Part shown: positions 19,255 through 28,743 of the stretch, one piece after another
How the letters are laid out: every line of letters starts with the position of its first letter
How positions within the stretch are numbered: the stretch's first letter is position 1
Assembly (NCBI RefSeq): GCF_013466605.1
Contig: NZ_CP059162.1
Span: 3,534,001-3,598,000 of the forward strand
Reading direction: 5' to 3'
Source of the DNA: Pseudomonas chlororaphis subsp. aurantiaca
Lineage (GTDB): Bacteria > Pseudomonadota > Gammaproteobacteria > Pseudomonadales > Pseudomonadaceae
Length of the DNA stretch: 64,000 bases
Made by a program: the position numbers and the translations under genes
The notes under the pieces: generated by a model
Seen by the model: the letters and a program-made list of their open reading frames with translations, nothing else
The model's database searches: none
Told to the model about the DNA's origin: nothing

Positions 19255-20790
19255 TCATTCCGGCGTGCCATGGATCAGCTCCAGGGCCTCGCTGCGCGAC
19301 AGCGGCCGTTGCATGCGCTGCGACAGCACCGCCATGGCCCGCGGGTACTCGCAGGCGACCACCGACTCCACCTGTTCGTTGAAGCACAACAGGGCGATGA
19401 AGCGGTACTGCTCCGGCTCGCCCTCGAAGACGATCTGGTTCCAGCGGCGGGCGTGGCCGAGCACCTCGAAGGTCTGGTCGTAGAAGTAGGTCCAGAAGAA
19501 CGGCACCACGCTGAAACTCAGCTGTTCGCCGAGCATGTTGCACGCCGCGAGCTGGCCTTGTTGCTGGGCCACTCGCCAGTGTTCGATGCGTTGCGAGCGG
19601 CCGTCGCGGGGGAAACTCACGATGTCGCCGGCGGCCCACAGGCCGTCGGCCACGGCCAGGCCGGCATCGGCCTTGAGCGAGCCGTCCTCGGCGCGTTCGA
19701 GGCCTTCGACGAAGGTCGTGGCAGGGCTGACGCCGGTGCCGAACAGCACCAGGTCGACGGCAATGCGCTGGTCGTTGTCGAGGACCACCTGTTGCACCTG
19801 GCCCTCGCCGACCAGGGCCCGGGCTTCGCAACCGGCGTAGTAGATCACCCCGTGCTGTTCATGCAGGGCCCGTATGGCGCTACCGATGCGTTCTCCCAGT
19901 TGGCGTTGCAGCGGCACCTGGTGGCGACCGATCAGGTGCACCATCAGCCCCCGTTTGTGCAGGGCCGAGGCGGCTTCCAGGCCGATGAAGCCGTCGCCGA
20001 TGATCGCCACGCGTTTGCCGGGCCGGGCCTGTTCCAGCAGGCGCGCGGCGTCCTCGCGCGAGCGCAGCATGAACACCCCCGGCAGGTCGGCGCCTTCGAT
20101 GGCCGGCAGGCGCGGTTCGGCGCCGGTGGCCAGGAGCGCCGCGTCGTAGTCCAGGCGCTGGCCGTCGGCCAACAGGATCTGCCGCCGCCTTGGGTCGAGG
20201 CGCAGGACCTCGGCCTTGAGCACCCGTATATCGGCCTTGCGATAGAACTCCGGCTCGAGCAGGGCGGGAACCTCATCCGGCGGCATCTCGCCGGCCAGCA
20301 CGTATTTGCTCAGGGCCGTGCGGTCATAGGCGGGCCGCGCTTCCTTGTCGATCCAGGTCAGGTTCCTGCCGAACCCCTTGGCCCGCAGCGTCGCCACCGC
20401 GGCGGCCCCGGCGGCGCCGGCGCCGATCACCAGCAGCCGGCGCGAGTCGGCCAGCCGCGGTGGGGCGGGCTCGGGCATGGGCTGGTCGGCGACCCAGACC
20501 CGGTTGTCATGGCGGATGTCGACTTTGTAGCGCTTGAGGCTCGCCAGGGGCGGCGGCTCGCAGACTTGCCCGTTGGCGCAGGCAAAGGCGCCCTTGTGCC
20601 AGGGGCAGATCAGTTGCCCCTGATACACCGCGCCCTGTTCCAGGGGCGCCCCGGCGTGGGGGCAATCGGCCTGGTAGGCCTGGACCTGATCGCCGGTACG
20701 AATCAGCAGCACGGCCTCGGCGCCGACCTGGACCCGGGTGCCGCGGTCTTCGGGCAGCTGGTCGAGGCGAGCCACGACATAAAAGGTCAT
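19255..20790 (-). CDS. Rieske-FAD/NAD oxidoreductase (AIF-L / ferredoxin reductase type)
   Basis: About 511 residues. The N-terminus is a Rieske [2Fe-2S] domain with CPHAG (near residue 43) and CPWHKG (near 62). Then comes a pyridine nucleotide-disulfide oxidoreductase fold: LVIGAGAAGAAAV (about 119), LLATGAEPRLP (about 212), IIGDGFIGLEAA (about 260), FGTGVSPATTF and GLWAAGDIVSFP. It would move electrons between NAD(P)H and an acceptor in the cytoplasm. No oxygenase is adjacent, so the partner is unknown. Confidence 0.85.
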   Translation of the reverse strand: MTFYVVARLDQLPEDRGTRVQVGAEAVLLIRTGDQVQAYQADCPHAGAPLEQGAVYQGQLICPWHKGAFACANGQVCEPPPLASLKRYKVDIRHDNRVWVADQPMPEPAPPRLADSRRLLVIGAGAAGAAAVATLRAKGFGRNLTWIDKEARPAYDRTALSKYVLAGEMPPDEVPALLEPEFYRKADIRVLKAEVLRLDPRRRQILLADGQRLDYDAALLATGAEPRLPAIEGADLPGVFMLRSREDAARLLEQARPGKRVAIIGDGFIGLEAASALHKRGLMVHLIGRHQVPLQRQLGERIGSAIRALHEQHGVIYYAGCEARALVGEGQVQQVVLDNDQRIAVDLVLFGTGVSPATTFVEGLERAEDGSLKADAGLAVADGLWAAGDIVSFPRDGRSQRIEHWRVAQQQGQLAACNMLGEQLSFSVVPFFWTYFYDQTFEVLGHARRWNQIVFEGEPEQYRFIALLCFNEQVESVVACEYPRAMAVLSQRMQRPLSRSEALELIHGTPE

Positions 20791-21032
20791 CGCTTTTCTC
20801 CTGCGCATTGCGCGCCCTCGGCCATCCTTGCGCGTCACCTTCTCGGGTGCGCGGGGCCGGGTACGGAATCTTCTGCTCGAGGGCGCAACGCGGCCCGGCC
20901 AGGTGGCTTCGCACGGCTTTCGTCATGAACGCCGCCAATCGCTGGATCTGGATTAAGTGTGGACCCTGCAAAGCCCGGCCGATGGGCATGCTCCGATAGC
21001 CGGTCATGCTCGAGCCGGCAGGCACCGGGGCG

Positions 21033-21491
21033 CTAGACCGTCAGTTCGATCAGGTGGCCTTCGACCTGGCCGGCCTCGATTGTCAGATACCCCAGGCTGA
21101 CCGGCAGCTTGAAACGCCTTGGCCCGGCGCTGCCCGGATTGATATAGAGCACATCGTCCTGCCAGAACAGCCGCGGCCGATGGGAGTGGCCGCTGACCAC
21201 CACCCGCACGCCCGGCGGCAGGGGCTTCGGCACTTCGGCCAGGACATGGCAGAGCAGCAGGTCGAGGCCGTCGAGCTGCACGGTGAGGTGATGGGGCAAT
21301 GCGTGGGCCCAGGCATGGGGTTGGTCGACATTGCCGGACACCGCGGTCACCGGCGCCAGGTGTCCGAGAGTGGCGAGTATCTGCGGGTCGCCGATATCGC
21401 CGGCATGCAGGATATGCGCGCAGCCCTGCAGCGCCGCCAGCGCGCCGGGACGGAGCAAACCGTGGGTGTCGGAGATCAGGCCTATTTTCAT
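21033..21491 (-). CDS. YfcE-type metallophosphoesterase
   Basis: A 152-residue calcineurin-like phosphoesterase. Metal-binding motifs are visible in order: ISDTHG (residue 6), HAGDIGD (29), SGNVD (51), LLCH (78) and VSGHSHRP (99). The length fits small bacterial YfcE-like phosphodiesterases. Physiological substrate unknown. Confidence 0.85.
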   Translation of the reverse strand: MKIGLISDTHGLLRPGALAALQGCAHILHAGDIGDPQILATLGHLAPVTAVSGNVDQPHAWAHALPHHLTVQLDGLDLLLCHVLAEVPKPLPPGVRVVVSGHSHRPRLFWQDDVLYINPGSAGPRRFKLPVSLGYLTIEAGQVEGHLIELTV

Positions 21492-21645
21492 CCGCTGTTG
21501 TTCATCGAAGGTTTTTTAACGGGGTTCTGCCGTGGCGCAAGCATAGCCTGTCGCGCGTGACGATCAGCGGGTCGAACAGGCCGGTGAGATGGATGGTTCG
21601 TGCAAAAGCCGGAGCGTGTCAGGGACAACGCTCCGGCAATGGGCA

Positions 21646-21828
21646 TCAGGCTTTCCGGGTGCCGCCGCCGGAGCCTTGGGCGCCACCTTTCTTGCCGGCG
21701 TCAGGGGCTTTTTGCCGATCGGCGGGGACGTTGCCACCCGAGCCCTGGCCACCGGATTTCTTGCCGGCGGGGGAGGGTTTTTGAGTGTCCTTGTTGCCCA
21801 TGAGTGGGTTTTTTCCGCTGGTAGCCAT
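21646..21828 (-). CDS. KGG-motif stress protein, 60 aa
   Basis: A low-complexity hydrophilic protein with the KGG/Con-10-type motif, DRQKAPDAGKKGG, repeated in weaker form (KPSPAGKKSGGQGSGG). Family members in enterics and pseudomonads belong to the RpoS general stress response. A related gene is at 49494-49673. ATG 21828 is the only sensible start. The 332-bp gap to the right (21829-22160) should hold its promoter and that of the kinase, but I could not pick a convincing -35/-10 pair there. Confidence 0.8.
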   Translation of the reverse strand: MATSGKNPLMGNKDTQKPSPAGKKSGGQGSGGNVPADRQKAPDAGKKGGAQGSGGGTRKA

Positions 21829-22160
21829 TTTTTCAATCCTCGATAGTGAGCGATTTGACACCTCGCAAGATTGGGAAACAGAACTGCAAAGAAAGTTTGA
21901 AAAAGCTTCGCTCGGAACGACGAGTGGCGAGGGATCGATTGCCTGCGGCCAGTTGTCCAACATTAAGTCGGTTTATAGGGCCCGTTGGATCGAGTTGTAT
22001 TTTCAATTGGAGGACCAGGGCCCTATCGGTCTAATTGAACGACGCGCGACATTTGCCGGCTCACTGGCCGGACTTGCGTTGATCGCGTGTCGATGGCCAG
22101 ACGACCGACCCTACTGGCCCATGCGCAAGAGTGCATAAAAATAGCCTGGCGGAGACCGAT

Positions 22161-24137
22161 ATGGCTGATCAGCCGCGCAGAGTTCTGGACGAGAACCGTT
22201 TTCGCTTGCTGGTCGAGGCGGTGATCGATTATGCGATCTACATGATCGACCCCCAGGGCATCGTCATCAGTTGGAATGCTGGCGCCAGGCGGCTCAAGGG
22301 CTACCAGGAAGCGGAAATCCTCGGCGCGCACTTTTCCTGTTTCTACACCCCCGAAGACCGCCAGGCCGGGCTGCCGCAACGCGCATTGAACACCGCCCTC
22401 ACCGAGGGCCGTTTCGAGGGCGAGGGCTGGCGGGTGCGCAAGGACGGTACGTGCTTCTGGTGCCATGTGGTGATCGACCCGATCCGCGACTCCAGCGGGC
22501 AACTGCTGGGTTTTGCCAAGATCACCCGGGACCTGACCGAGCGCAAGATCGCCGAAGAAACCCTCAAGCAGAGCGAGCAGCAATTTCGCCTGCTGGTGCA
22601 GAGCGTCACCGACTACGCCATCTATATGCTCGACCCCGATGGCCGGGTCAGCAGCTGGAACCTCGGTGCGCAGCGGATCAAGGGCTATCTCCCGCAGGAG
22701 ATCATCGGCGAGCATTTCTCGCGTTTCTACACCGAGCAGGATCGCCTCGACGGCGTGCCCCAGCGGGCCCTGGAAGCAGCCACCCGCGAGGGCCGTTTCG
22801 AGAAGCAGGGCTGGCGGGTGCGCAAGGACGGTACGCAATTTCTCGCCCATGTGATCATCGATCCGATCCGCAGCGATGCCGGGGAGCTGTTGGGTTTTGC
22901 CAAGGTCACCCGCGATATCAGCGAGGCGGTCCAGGCGCAGAAGGCCCTGGAAAGTGCCCGCGAGGCACTGTTCCAGGCGCAGAAGCTGCAAGCCATCGGC
23001 CAGCTCAGCGGCGGCATCGCCCATGACTTCAACAACCTGCTGACGGTGATCCTGGGCAACCTGGAGCTGGCGCGCAAACGCATCGACGACAATCCGAAAC
23101 TCGCGCGCCTGCTGGACAACGCGGTGCTCGGCGCCGAGCGCGGGGTGTCGCTGACCCAGCGCATGCTGGCCTTCGCCCGGCGCCAGGAGCTGAAGACCGA
23201 AGCGGTGGACTTGCCGCGATTGGTGAAGAACCTCAACGGCTTGCTGTGCAGCTCGCTGGGGCCCCAGGTGTCGATCCTGACCAGCCTGCCCGAGTCGTTG
23301 CCGACGGTACTGGCCGACGTCAACCAGCTGGAGCTGGCGCTGCTCAACCTGGCCACCAATGCCCGCGATGCGATGCCGGGCGGCGGCACCATCGAACTCA
23401 TGGCCGATCTCTGTGACAGCGGCCAGGTCGCCGGCATCGCGCTGCCCCATGAACACTATGTGCGCCTGTGCGTGATCGACAGCGGCGAAGGCATGGACGA
23501 GCAGACCCTGGCCCTGGCCGCCGATCCGTTTTTCACCACCAAGGGCGTGGGCAAGGGCACGGGCCTTGGCTTGTCGATGGTGCATGGCCTGGCCGAGCAA
23601 CTGGGCGGCCGGCTGGTCCTCAAGAGTCTCAAGGGGCAGGGCACCACCGCCGAGTTGTGGTTGCCCCTGGCGAGCCAGGCGACCCGCGCCGTTTCGACCC
23701 GCTCGCAGGCCCCGGACTCGCAGCCGCAGCCCCTGTGCGTGCTGGTGGTCGACGACGACAGCCTGGTGCTGACCAGTACCACGCTGCTGCTCGAAGACCT
23801 CGGCCACCAGGTGCTTTGTGCGATGTCCGGCGCCCAGGCGCTGCAACGTTTCGCCGAATACCCGGCGATCGACCTGATGATCACCGACCTGGCGATGCCG
23901 GTGATGGACGGCGGGCAACTGGCGAGCGCCGTGCGCCTGCTGCGCCCGGACCTGCCGATCATTCTCGCCAGCGGTTACTCCCAGCGCCTGGAGGGTCTGG
24001 CCGCCGCCTTGCCACGGGTACCCAAGCCCTACACCCAATTGCAGTTGATCGAGGCCCTGGCGCAAGCGGTGGGGCAGACGCCGGGCAGCCCCAAGGGTGA
24101 GCCGCCGGACGCCGGTGTTCCGCTGACAGCCGGTTAA
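22161..24137 (+). CDS. Hybrid sensor histidine kinase with two PAS domains
   Basis: About 658 residues, cytoplasmic with no membrane segment. Two near-duplicate PAS domains (about 12-125 and 137-250) share DYAIYM(I/L)DP, GW RVRKDGT and LGFAK(I/V)TRD elements. HisKA has the phospho-accepting His288 in GGIAHDFNN; the ATPase domain has NLATNARDAMP and GTGLGLSMVHG. A C-terminal receiver carries Asp576 in ITDLAMPVMDGG. I prefer ATG 22161, preceded by GGCGGAGA, over GTG 22131. No output regulator is adjacent. PAS pairs of this type often sense redox or light; the signal here is unknown. Confidence 0.9.
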   Translation: MADQPRRVLDENRFRLLVEAVIDYAIYMIDPQGIVISWNAGARRLKGYQEAEILGAHFSCFYTPEDRQAGLPQRALNTALTEGRFEGEGWRVRKDGTCFWCHVVIDPIRDSSGQLLGFAKITRDLTERKIAEETLKQSEQQFRLLVQSVTDYAIYMLDPDGRVSSWNLGAQRIKGYLPQEIIGEHFSRFYTEQDRLDGVPQRALEAATREGRFEKQGWRVRKDGTQFLAHVIIDPIRSDAGELLGFAKVTRDISEAVQAQKALESAREALFQAQKLQAIGQLSGGIAHDFNNLLTVILGNLELARKRIDDNPKLARLLDNAVLGAERGVSLTQRMLAFARRQELKTEAVDLPRLVKNLNGLLCSSLGPQVSILTSLPESLPTVLADVNQLELALLNLATNARDAMPGGGTIELMADLCDSGQVAGIALPHEHYVRLCVIDSGEGMDEQTLALAADPFFTTKGVGKGTGLGLSMVHGLAEQLGGRLVLKSLKGQGTTAELWLPLASQATRAVSTRSQAPDSQPQPLCVLVVDDDSLVLTSTTLLLEDLGHQVLCAMSGAQALQRFAEYPAIDLMITDLAMPVMDGGQLASAVRLLRPDLPIILASGYSQRLEGLAAALPRVPKPYTQLQLIEALAQAVGQTPGSPKGEPPDAGVPLTAG

Positions 24138-24268
24138 GCCTGTGCAGCCTTCAGACAGATGACCGATGGTCGGCCGCGACGACTTTGCTGGCCGGCCCCT
24201 GGTCAGTGACAGCAAGGCCTCTGCGCGCCGTACCGGGCGCAGATCGATCCGAGCGGGGAACATCGCCG

Positions 24269-25066
24269 ATGAAAGCGCTGAAAATCGCCACCTTCAACCT
24301 CAATGGCATCCGTGCGCGCCTGCCGAACCTGCTGGCCTGGCTGGAGCGCGAGCGCCCCGACATCGTCTGCCTGCAGGAACTCAAGGCACTCGACCGGGAG
24401 TTCCCCAAGGCGACCCTGGAAGACGCGGGCTATGGCAGCCTGCACCACGGCCAGGCGTCCTGGAACGGTGTGGCGATCCTCGCCCGCGACAGCCAGCCCC
24501 TGGAAATCCGTCGCGGGCTGCCGGGCACCGAGGACGACGGGCAAAGCCGCTACCTGGAAGCGGCGGTCCACGGCGTACTGGTGGGCTGCCTGTACCTGCC
24601 CAACGGCAACCCGCAACCGGGGCCGAGGTTCGACTACAAGCTGGCCTGGTTCGAACGCCTGATCGAGCATGCCGCGACCCTGCAGGACAGCGAGCACCCG
24701 GTGCTGCTGGCGGGGGACTACAACGTGGTGCCGACGGATTTCGATATCTACAACCCGCGCTCCTGGCTCAAGGACGCCTTGCTGCAGCCGCAAAGCCGCG
24801 AGTGCTACCAAAGGCTGCTGGCACAGGGCTGGACCGACGCCTTGCGCGAGCTGTACCCGGATGAGCGGGTCTACACCTTCTGGGATTACTTTCGCCAGCA
24901 CTGGCAAACCAACTCCGGCCTGCGCATCGACCATCTGCTGCTCAACCGGGCCCTGGCTCCTTACCTGGAGAGCGCCGGGGTCGACGCCTGGGTGCGCAAC
25001 GAGCCCCATGCCAGCGACCACGCGCCCGCCTGGATTACCCTGGGCACGCGCAAGCGGCGCGGCTGA
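24269..25066 (+). CDS. Exonuclease III family AP endonuclease
   Basis: A 265-residue EEP-fold nuclease that cuts DNA at abasic sites. Visible motifs: ATFNLNGIRARL (residue 7), CLQELKALD with the metal Glu (about 36), LLAGDYNVVP (about 148), and RIDHLLLN ... ASDHAPAW with the catalytic Asp and His (about 222-254). It is shorter and more divergent than main-chromosome XthA, so it may be a second paralogue. An upstream in-frame ATG at 24185 would add a residue stretch unlike the family. Confidence 0.88.
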   Translation: MKALKIATFNLNGIRARLPNLLAWLERERPDIVCLQELKALDREFPKATLEDAGYGSLHHGQASWNGVAILARDSQPLEIRRGLPGTEDDGQSRYLEAAVHGVLVGCLYLPNGNPQPGPRFDYKLAWFERLIEHAATLQDSEHPVLLAGDYNVVPTDFDIYNPRSWLKDALLQPQSRECYQRLLAQGWTDALRELYPDERVYTFWDYFRQHWQTNSGLRIDHLLLNRALAPYLESAGVDAWVRNEPHASDHAPAWITLGTRKRRG

Positions 25067-25099
25067 GCGCGGGCCATTGGCACCCTGCATGCTGCTGTT

Positions 25100-26467
25100 T
25101 CAGGCCGCTGGCCGATCGGGGTGGCGTCGGCGTTTCTTGTTGCTCTCGTAGCGGGCGAGCATCGGTTGGGTGCTCAGGCCGTGGGCCAGGATGCTCAAGG
25201 CCACCACCGATAGTGTGAGGTTGGCGCTGGCATCGGCCAGCGCCGGGTCGAGGTCGTGGTTGAGGGCATAGAACAGGTAATAGAGGCTACCGATACCGCG
25301 GATGCCGAACCAGCCGAGCAGCAGCCGCTGGCGACCGTCGAGCAGGCGGCCCCAGGGGATCAGCAGCACGCTCAGCGGGCGGATCAGCAGGAACAGCAGG
25401 GCGCCGACGGTCAGTGCATGCCAGTCCCAATGGGCGATCAGCACCACGCCGAGCAGGGTCACCAGGAACACTTCCATGGCCCGTTCCACCAGGCCGCCGA
25501 AGGCCAGCATGTCGCCGAGCATGATGCCCGCCGCGACCTGTCTTTCCTGCAGGGCCTCGACGTCGCCATGCACCGCCTGCGCCGGATCGACATGCTGGTG
25601 GCCGACCACCGGCTGCACCAGGTGTTCGGCCGGCGCCCGGGCATGGTCGCTGGAATGCACCTCGGCCTGGCGCAAACCCAGGGCGGCGGCGAACACTGCC
25701 AGAAAACCGTAGCCCTGGATCAGTTCCGCCACCACGTAGGCCAGGGCGATCAGGGCGAAGGTCAGGTAGTCGTTCGGCGAGAGCGTGCTGTCGGCGTACT
25801 TGATCCGCAGGTGCAGGGTCAGGTGGCCGAGGCCGCGGCCCATCCAGTAACCGCTGAGCAGCCCCGCGGGCACCGCCCAGAGCAGGCTGAACACCACCCA
25901 GTCGCCGAGCCAGGCCGAGGGGGCGTCGCCCTGGCGGGTCAGCAGCAGGCCGAGAATCACGAAGGGAAACGCCACACCGTCGTTCAGCCCGGCCTCGCCC
26001 GACAGGCCGAAGCGTACCCGGTCGTAGTCCTGGGCGTCGCTGACCTGGACCAGGGTCGCCAGCACCGGGTCGGTCGGGGCGAGGATCGCGCCGATCAGCA
26101 GCGACGGCCCCCAAGGCATGTGCAAACCGTAGTGCAGCAGCAGGCCGACCCCGGCGATCGACAGCAGCATCACCGGCCCGGCCAGGCCGAAGGCGATACG
26201 CCAGCTGCGGCTGCTGAGCGGCAACCTGAGCTTGAGGCCGCTGACGAACAGCGAGAACAGCACCGCCACTTCGGTCAGGTGCTCCATCCAGCCCGCGGCC
26301 TGGTGGATGTCCAGTTGCAGCAGGCCGAGGCCGGCGGGACCGATGGCGATCCCCAGCGCCAGGCAGACCACCGAGGTGGTCACGGGCATCCAGCGCAGGT
26401 AGGAGGAGGTCAGCGCGAGGATCAGCAGCACAGCGCCCAGGACCGCGACCCAGACAATGAAAGTCAT
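25100..26467 (-). CDS. CPA1-type Na+/H+ (cation:proton) antiporter
   Basis: About 455 residues with roughly 12 membrane segments. The ion-binding region shows GAILAPTDPVLATL (about 126) and FGLSGEAGLNDGVAFP (about 153), typical of CPA1 transporters, and GIRGIGSLYYLFYAL near the C-terminus. A hydrophilic insert at about 275-325 is unusually rich in His and Gln (HSSDHARAPAEH, VGHQHVDPAQAVHGD). It exchanges monovalent cations for protons across the inner membrane; ion preference unknown. Confidence 0.87.
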   Translation of the reverse strand: MTFIVWVAVLGAVLLILALTSSYLRWMPVTTSVVCLALGIAIGPAGLGLLQLDIHQAAGWMEHLTEVAVLFSLFVSGLKLRLPLSSRSWRIAFGLAGPVMLLSIAGVGLLLHYGLHMPWGPSLLIGAILAPTDPVLATLVQVSDAQDYDRVRFGLSGEAGLNDGVAFPFVILGLLLTRQGDAPSAWLGDWVVFSLLWAVPAGLLSGYWMGRGLGHLTLHLRIKYADSTLSPNDYLTFALIALAYVVAELIQGYGFLAVFAAALGLRQAEVHSSDHARAPAEHLVQPVVGHQHVDPAQAVHGDVEALQERQVAAGIMLGDMLAFGGLVERAMEVFLVTLLGVVLIAHWDWHALTVGALLFLLIRPLSVLLIPWGRLLDGRQRLLLGWFGIRGIGSLYYLFYALNHDLDPALADASANLTLSVVALSILAHGLSTQPMLARYESNKKRRRHPDRPAA

Positions 26468-26778
26468 GTTTGCCTCGGGTCGCGCGCAGCGAGGCTGCCT
26501 CGAGCGTGGGCAGGCCCGGCCAGCGGCGCGGCGATCATGAACGGGCTCGGGACGACAGGCATGGACGGATCCTCATGAGCGCGGACGTACAAGGCAGGAA
26601 CGCTCGCCAGCTCGAAGCAGCGGGTCCTCAAGCTGAAGACGCCTGCCAGGCCCGGACGTTCCGCCGGGGAGCCGTACGGCAGGTGCCGTGGCCATTCGTC
26701 CATTGCTTCGCACCCGAGGCTCGCGGCGCTATCGAACAAGGACAGGGCAATACCGCCCGGACCGATACGGAGGTGCTT

Positions 26779-27009
26779 ATGACTCGCCAGCCCGTTGATC
26801 CGCGCAACGATCCGCAGAACGATCGCTCGCGCGCCCCCGAACCGCTGGAACCGCAGGATGCCCACGGGTTGCCCGGCTACCCCGGGCGGGCCGCGGCCGC
26901 GGATGAGAAAAAGCCCGCCAAGGGCCCGGCCAATCGCCCCGAGCCCGAACCGGGCGCCACCGAACCGGGCAACGAAACCCCGGAACAGGACAATGAAAAG
27001 ACTGCTTGA
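26779..27009 (+). CDS. Small disordered protein, 76 aa
   Basis: ATG 26779 has CGGAGG eight bases upstream. The product is Pro/Glu/Asp-rich without hydrophobic core (EPLEPQDAHGLPGYPG, PANRPEPEPGATEPG) and is likely unstructured. Similar in style to the 69-aa protein at 28358-28567. Function not recognised; the neighbourhood suggests a general-stress set. The 311-bp gap before it (26468-26778) shows no other gene that I can support. Confidence 0.55.
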   Translation: MTRQPVDPRNDPQNDRSRAPEPLEPQDAHGLPGYPGRAAAADEKKPAKGPANRPEPEPGATEPGNETPEQDNEKTA

Positions 27010-27065
27010 GGCCATGGCTCGCGTCGCGTCGCGACGGGGCGGCCTTGGCGCCCGGGGCAACGGGG

Positions 27066-27623
27066 TCAGCCGCCCGAGACTTTCCAGTGCTTGACGTCGT
27101 CGGCGAAGACCACCTGGCGCACCTCGTGGGCGATGCCGTAGGCCAGCGACTCATGGGCGGCGATGACCTTTTCCTCGGCCGACAGGCATTTGAAGATGTC
27201 CAGCTGGGTTGCCGCGTCGGCGGTTTCCAGCTCGTAGATTTTCACGTAGCGCGCCAGGTCGTTGTCCAGGCTGGAGAGGTATTCGCGCAGGCGCTGGTGA
27301 TCCACCGAGTTCTGGCTGAAATACCAGTTCATCGGGTGGATCAGAAAGCGCGAATGCGGCGTGGTGATGCGTCGGTTGGCGGCGAGAAACATGATGATGC
27401 CCATGGACTCGATGTTGCCTGCGTTGATCGCGCACAGTGGCACCGGCAGCGATTTGAGAAAGGTGTAGAGGGTGAAGCCGAAGTTGGTGCTGCCACCGGT
27501 GGTGGAAAGATTCAGCAGCAGCGAGGTGGCGCCTTGCTCGATGGCTTCCAGGCAACTGTCGCGAAAGCGTTCGGTGGTGCCCTGGTCGATCTGGCAGTGA
27601 AAATGCACGATGTGCTCGGTCAT
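27066..27623 (-). CDS. ClpP-like serine protease subunit, stand-alone
   Basis: A 185-residue ClpP/crotonase-fold protein. The nucleophile Ser sits in GNIESMGIIMFLAA (about residue 73) and the His in SRFLIHPMNW (about 96). The glycine-rich STTGGSTNFGF near 41 forms the oxyanion side. There is no ClpX or ClpA gene nearby, and similarity to canonical ClpP1 is limited, so it may be one of the ClpP-like proteins that work without the usual ATPase. No signal peptide; cytoplasmic. Confidence 0.8.
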   Translation of the reverse strand: MTEHIVHFHCQIDQGTTERFRDSCLEAIEQGATSLLLNLSTTGGSTNFGFTLYTFLKSLPVPLCAINAGNIESMGIIMFLAANRRITTPHSRFLIHPMNWYFSQNSVDHQRLREYLSSLDNDLARYVKIYELETADAATQLDIFKCLSAEEKVIAAHESLAYGIAHEVRQVVFADDVKHWKVSGG

Positions 27624-27775
27624 CGGACGGCCTCCCAGTGTGGATCACATCTTGTGCCCAGGCTCTACGATTGAGCACGGGCAGCGGCGAAGGTTTCTTC
27701 GTGACCCATGGGGAGCGACGGGCGGAGGCGCGCGTGGCCTGAACCCACGGCCGTCAACGTCAAGGTTGCAGCGGC

Positions 27776-28078
27776 TCAGCGTCCGGTGTGCTGGAGGATG
27801 ACCGGGTCGCTGTCGGGCGTGGATGTGGGCCGGGCTTCCAGTTCGGCGAACGCCTGCTTCACCAGGCGCAGGTGTTCGATCGCTTCGCGGAACCTGGCTT
27901 CGGCCTTGTTGCGCAGGCGGCGGTACTGCTCGAACGTCTCGATATCCAGGCGCGCATCCTCCAGCAGTTCATAGGCCTGGGCATTCAGGGCCCGAGCCTG
28001 GTTGAACAGTCGCTGGTTCTGCTCCAGGGCGAACTTGCGGCAGGCACGGATCTGGAAACGCTGGTGGGTGCTGTTCAT
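27776..28078 (-). CDS. Small helical protein, 100 aa (paralogue of 18814-19038)
   Basis: ATG 28078 has AAGGAG seven bases upstream. The protein is a long amphipathic helix, or two, with NQRLFNQARALNAQAYELLEDA at about 24-45 (cited for comparison: the paralogue has NARLFAEADRLDVQAYELLN at the same place). The tail after residue 80 is polar and probably disordered. Function unknown. Confidence 0.65.
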   Translation of the reverse strand: MNSTHQRFQIRACRKFALEQNQRLFNQARALNAQAYELLEDARLDIETFEQYRRLRNKAEARFREAIEHLRLVKQAFAELEARPTSTPDSDPVILQHTGR

Positions 28079-28357
28079 GACATTCTCCTTATGCTGTGCA
28101 ATCGGGCGTGCGGCCATGTGCTGGTCATGCATCGTTAAGAATTCGACCCGGTCGCTGGCGGCGGGACTGCAAAAATAAGCAGCGGAAAAACCGTTGGATC
28201 GCCCCCGCTTCCGTGCAGCGAAAAATCATGTTTTTCAATCGGTGACCGGGCCCCGACAGGCCGGCCAACCACTCATCCATTGCCTCGCACCCGCTGGCCC
28301 GGCCCAGTGCCTAACCCAGTAAGGCCCGGATTCACCGGGCCTGCCGTGAGGTGCACC

Positions 28358-28567
28358 ATGAACCAGTCGATGCATGACCCCAGCGAGCCCCGCACTCCTG
28401 AACCCGACCCTCTGCAACCCGCCCGCCGGAATGATCCGGTGACCGATCCCAACGTCAACGGCGATGCCGAACGCAACAAGCCTCAGGACGATGACATGGA
28501 GCGGCCGATGGACCCCGACCTGCCGGCACCGAACGAGCCGACCCCACTGTCCGATGACCGCCGCTGA
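28358..28567 (+). CDS. Small acidic disordered protein, 69 aa
   Basis: ATG 28358 has GTGAGG upstream. The sequence is Pro, Asp, Asn and Glu-rich (EPRTPEPDPLQPARRNDP, ERPMDPDLPAPNEP) and lacks hydrophobic residues, so it is probably unfolded and soluble. A strong terminator follows at 28580, which supports a real short transcript. Function not recognised. The gap to its left (28079-28357) contains only presumed promoters. Confidence 0.65.
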   Translation: MNQSMHDPSEPRTPEPDPLQPARRNDPVTDPNVNGDAERNKPQDDDMERPMDPDLPAPNEPTPLSDDRR

Positions 28568-28579
28568 TACGTCCCGCAG

Positions 28580-28610
28580 ACAAGCCCGCCGCTGTTGCGG
28601 GCTTGTTTTT
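28580..28610 (+). terminator. Intrinsic terminator after the 69-aa gene
   Basis: ACAAGCCCGC (28580-28589) pairs perfectly with GCGGGCTTGT (28597-28606), loop of seven bases, followed by a run of T to 28610. Confidence 0.9.
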
Positions 28611-28743
28611 GTCAGTGCCGCCGCAGGCCGCGAGCAGACCTTTTCATCGACCACGCGCCGCCGCGCACCTCGATAGAACGTGCGCGAACGCCAACGGTCA
28701 ACCCAGAACAGCCCCCCCAGAACAACCCCCAGAACCTGTCGAC

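Noticed and set aside
22023..24263. Minus-strand open frame opposite the PAS kinase
   Set aside because: Shadow frame; kinase motifs with catalytic His and Asp are on the plus strand.
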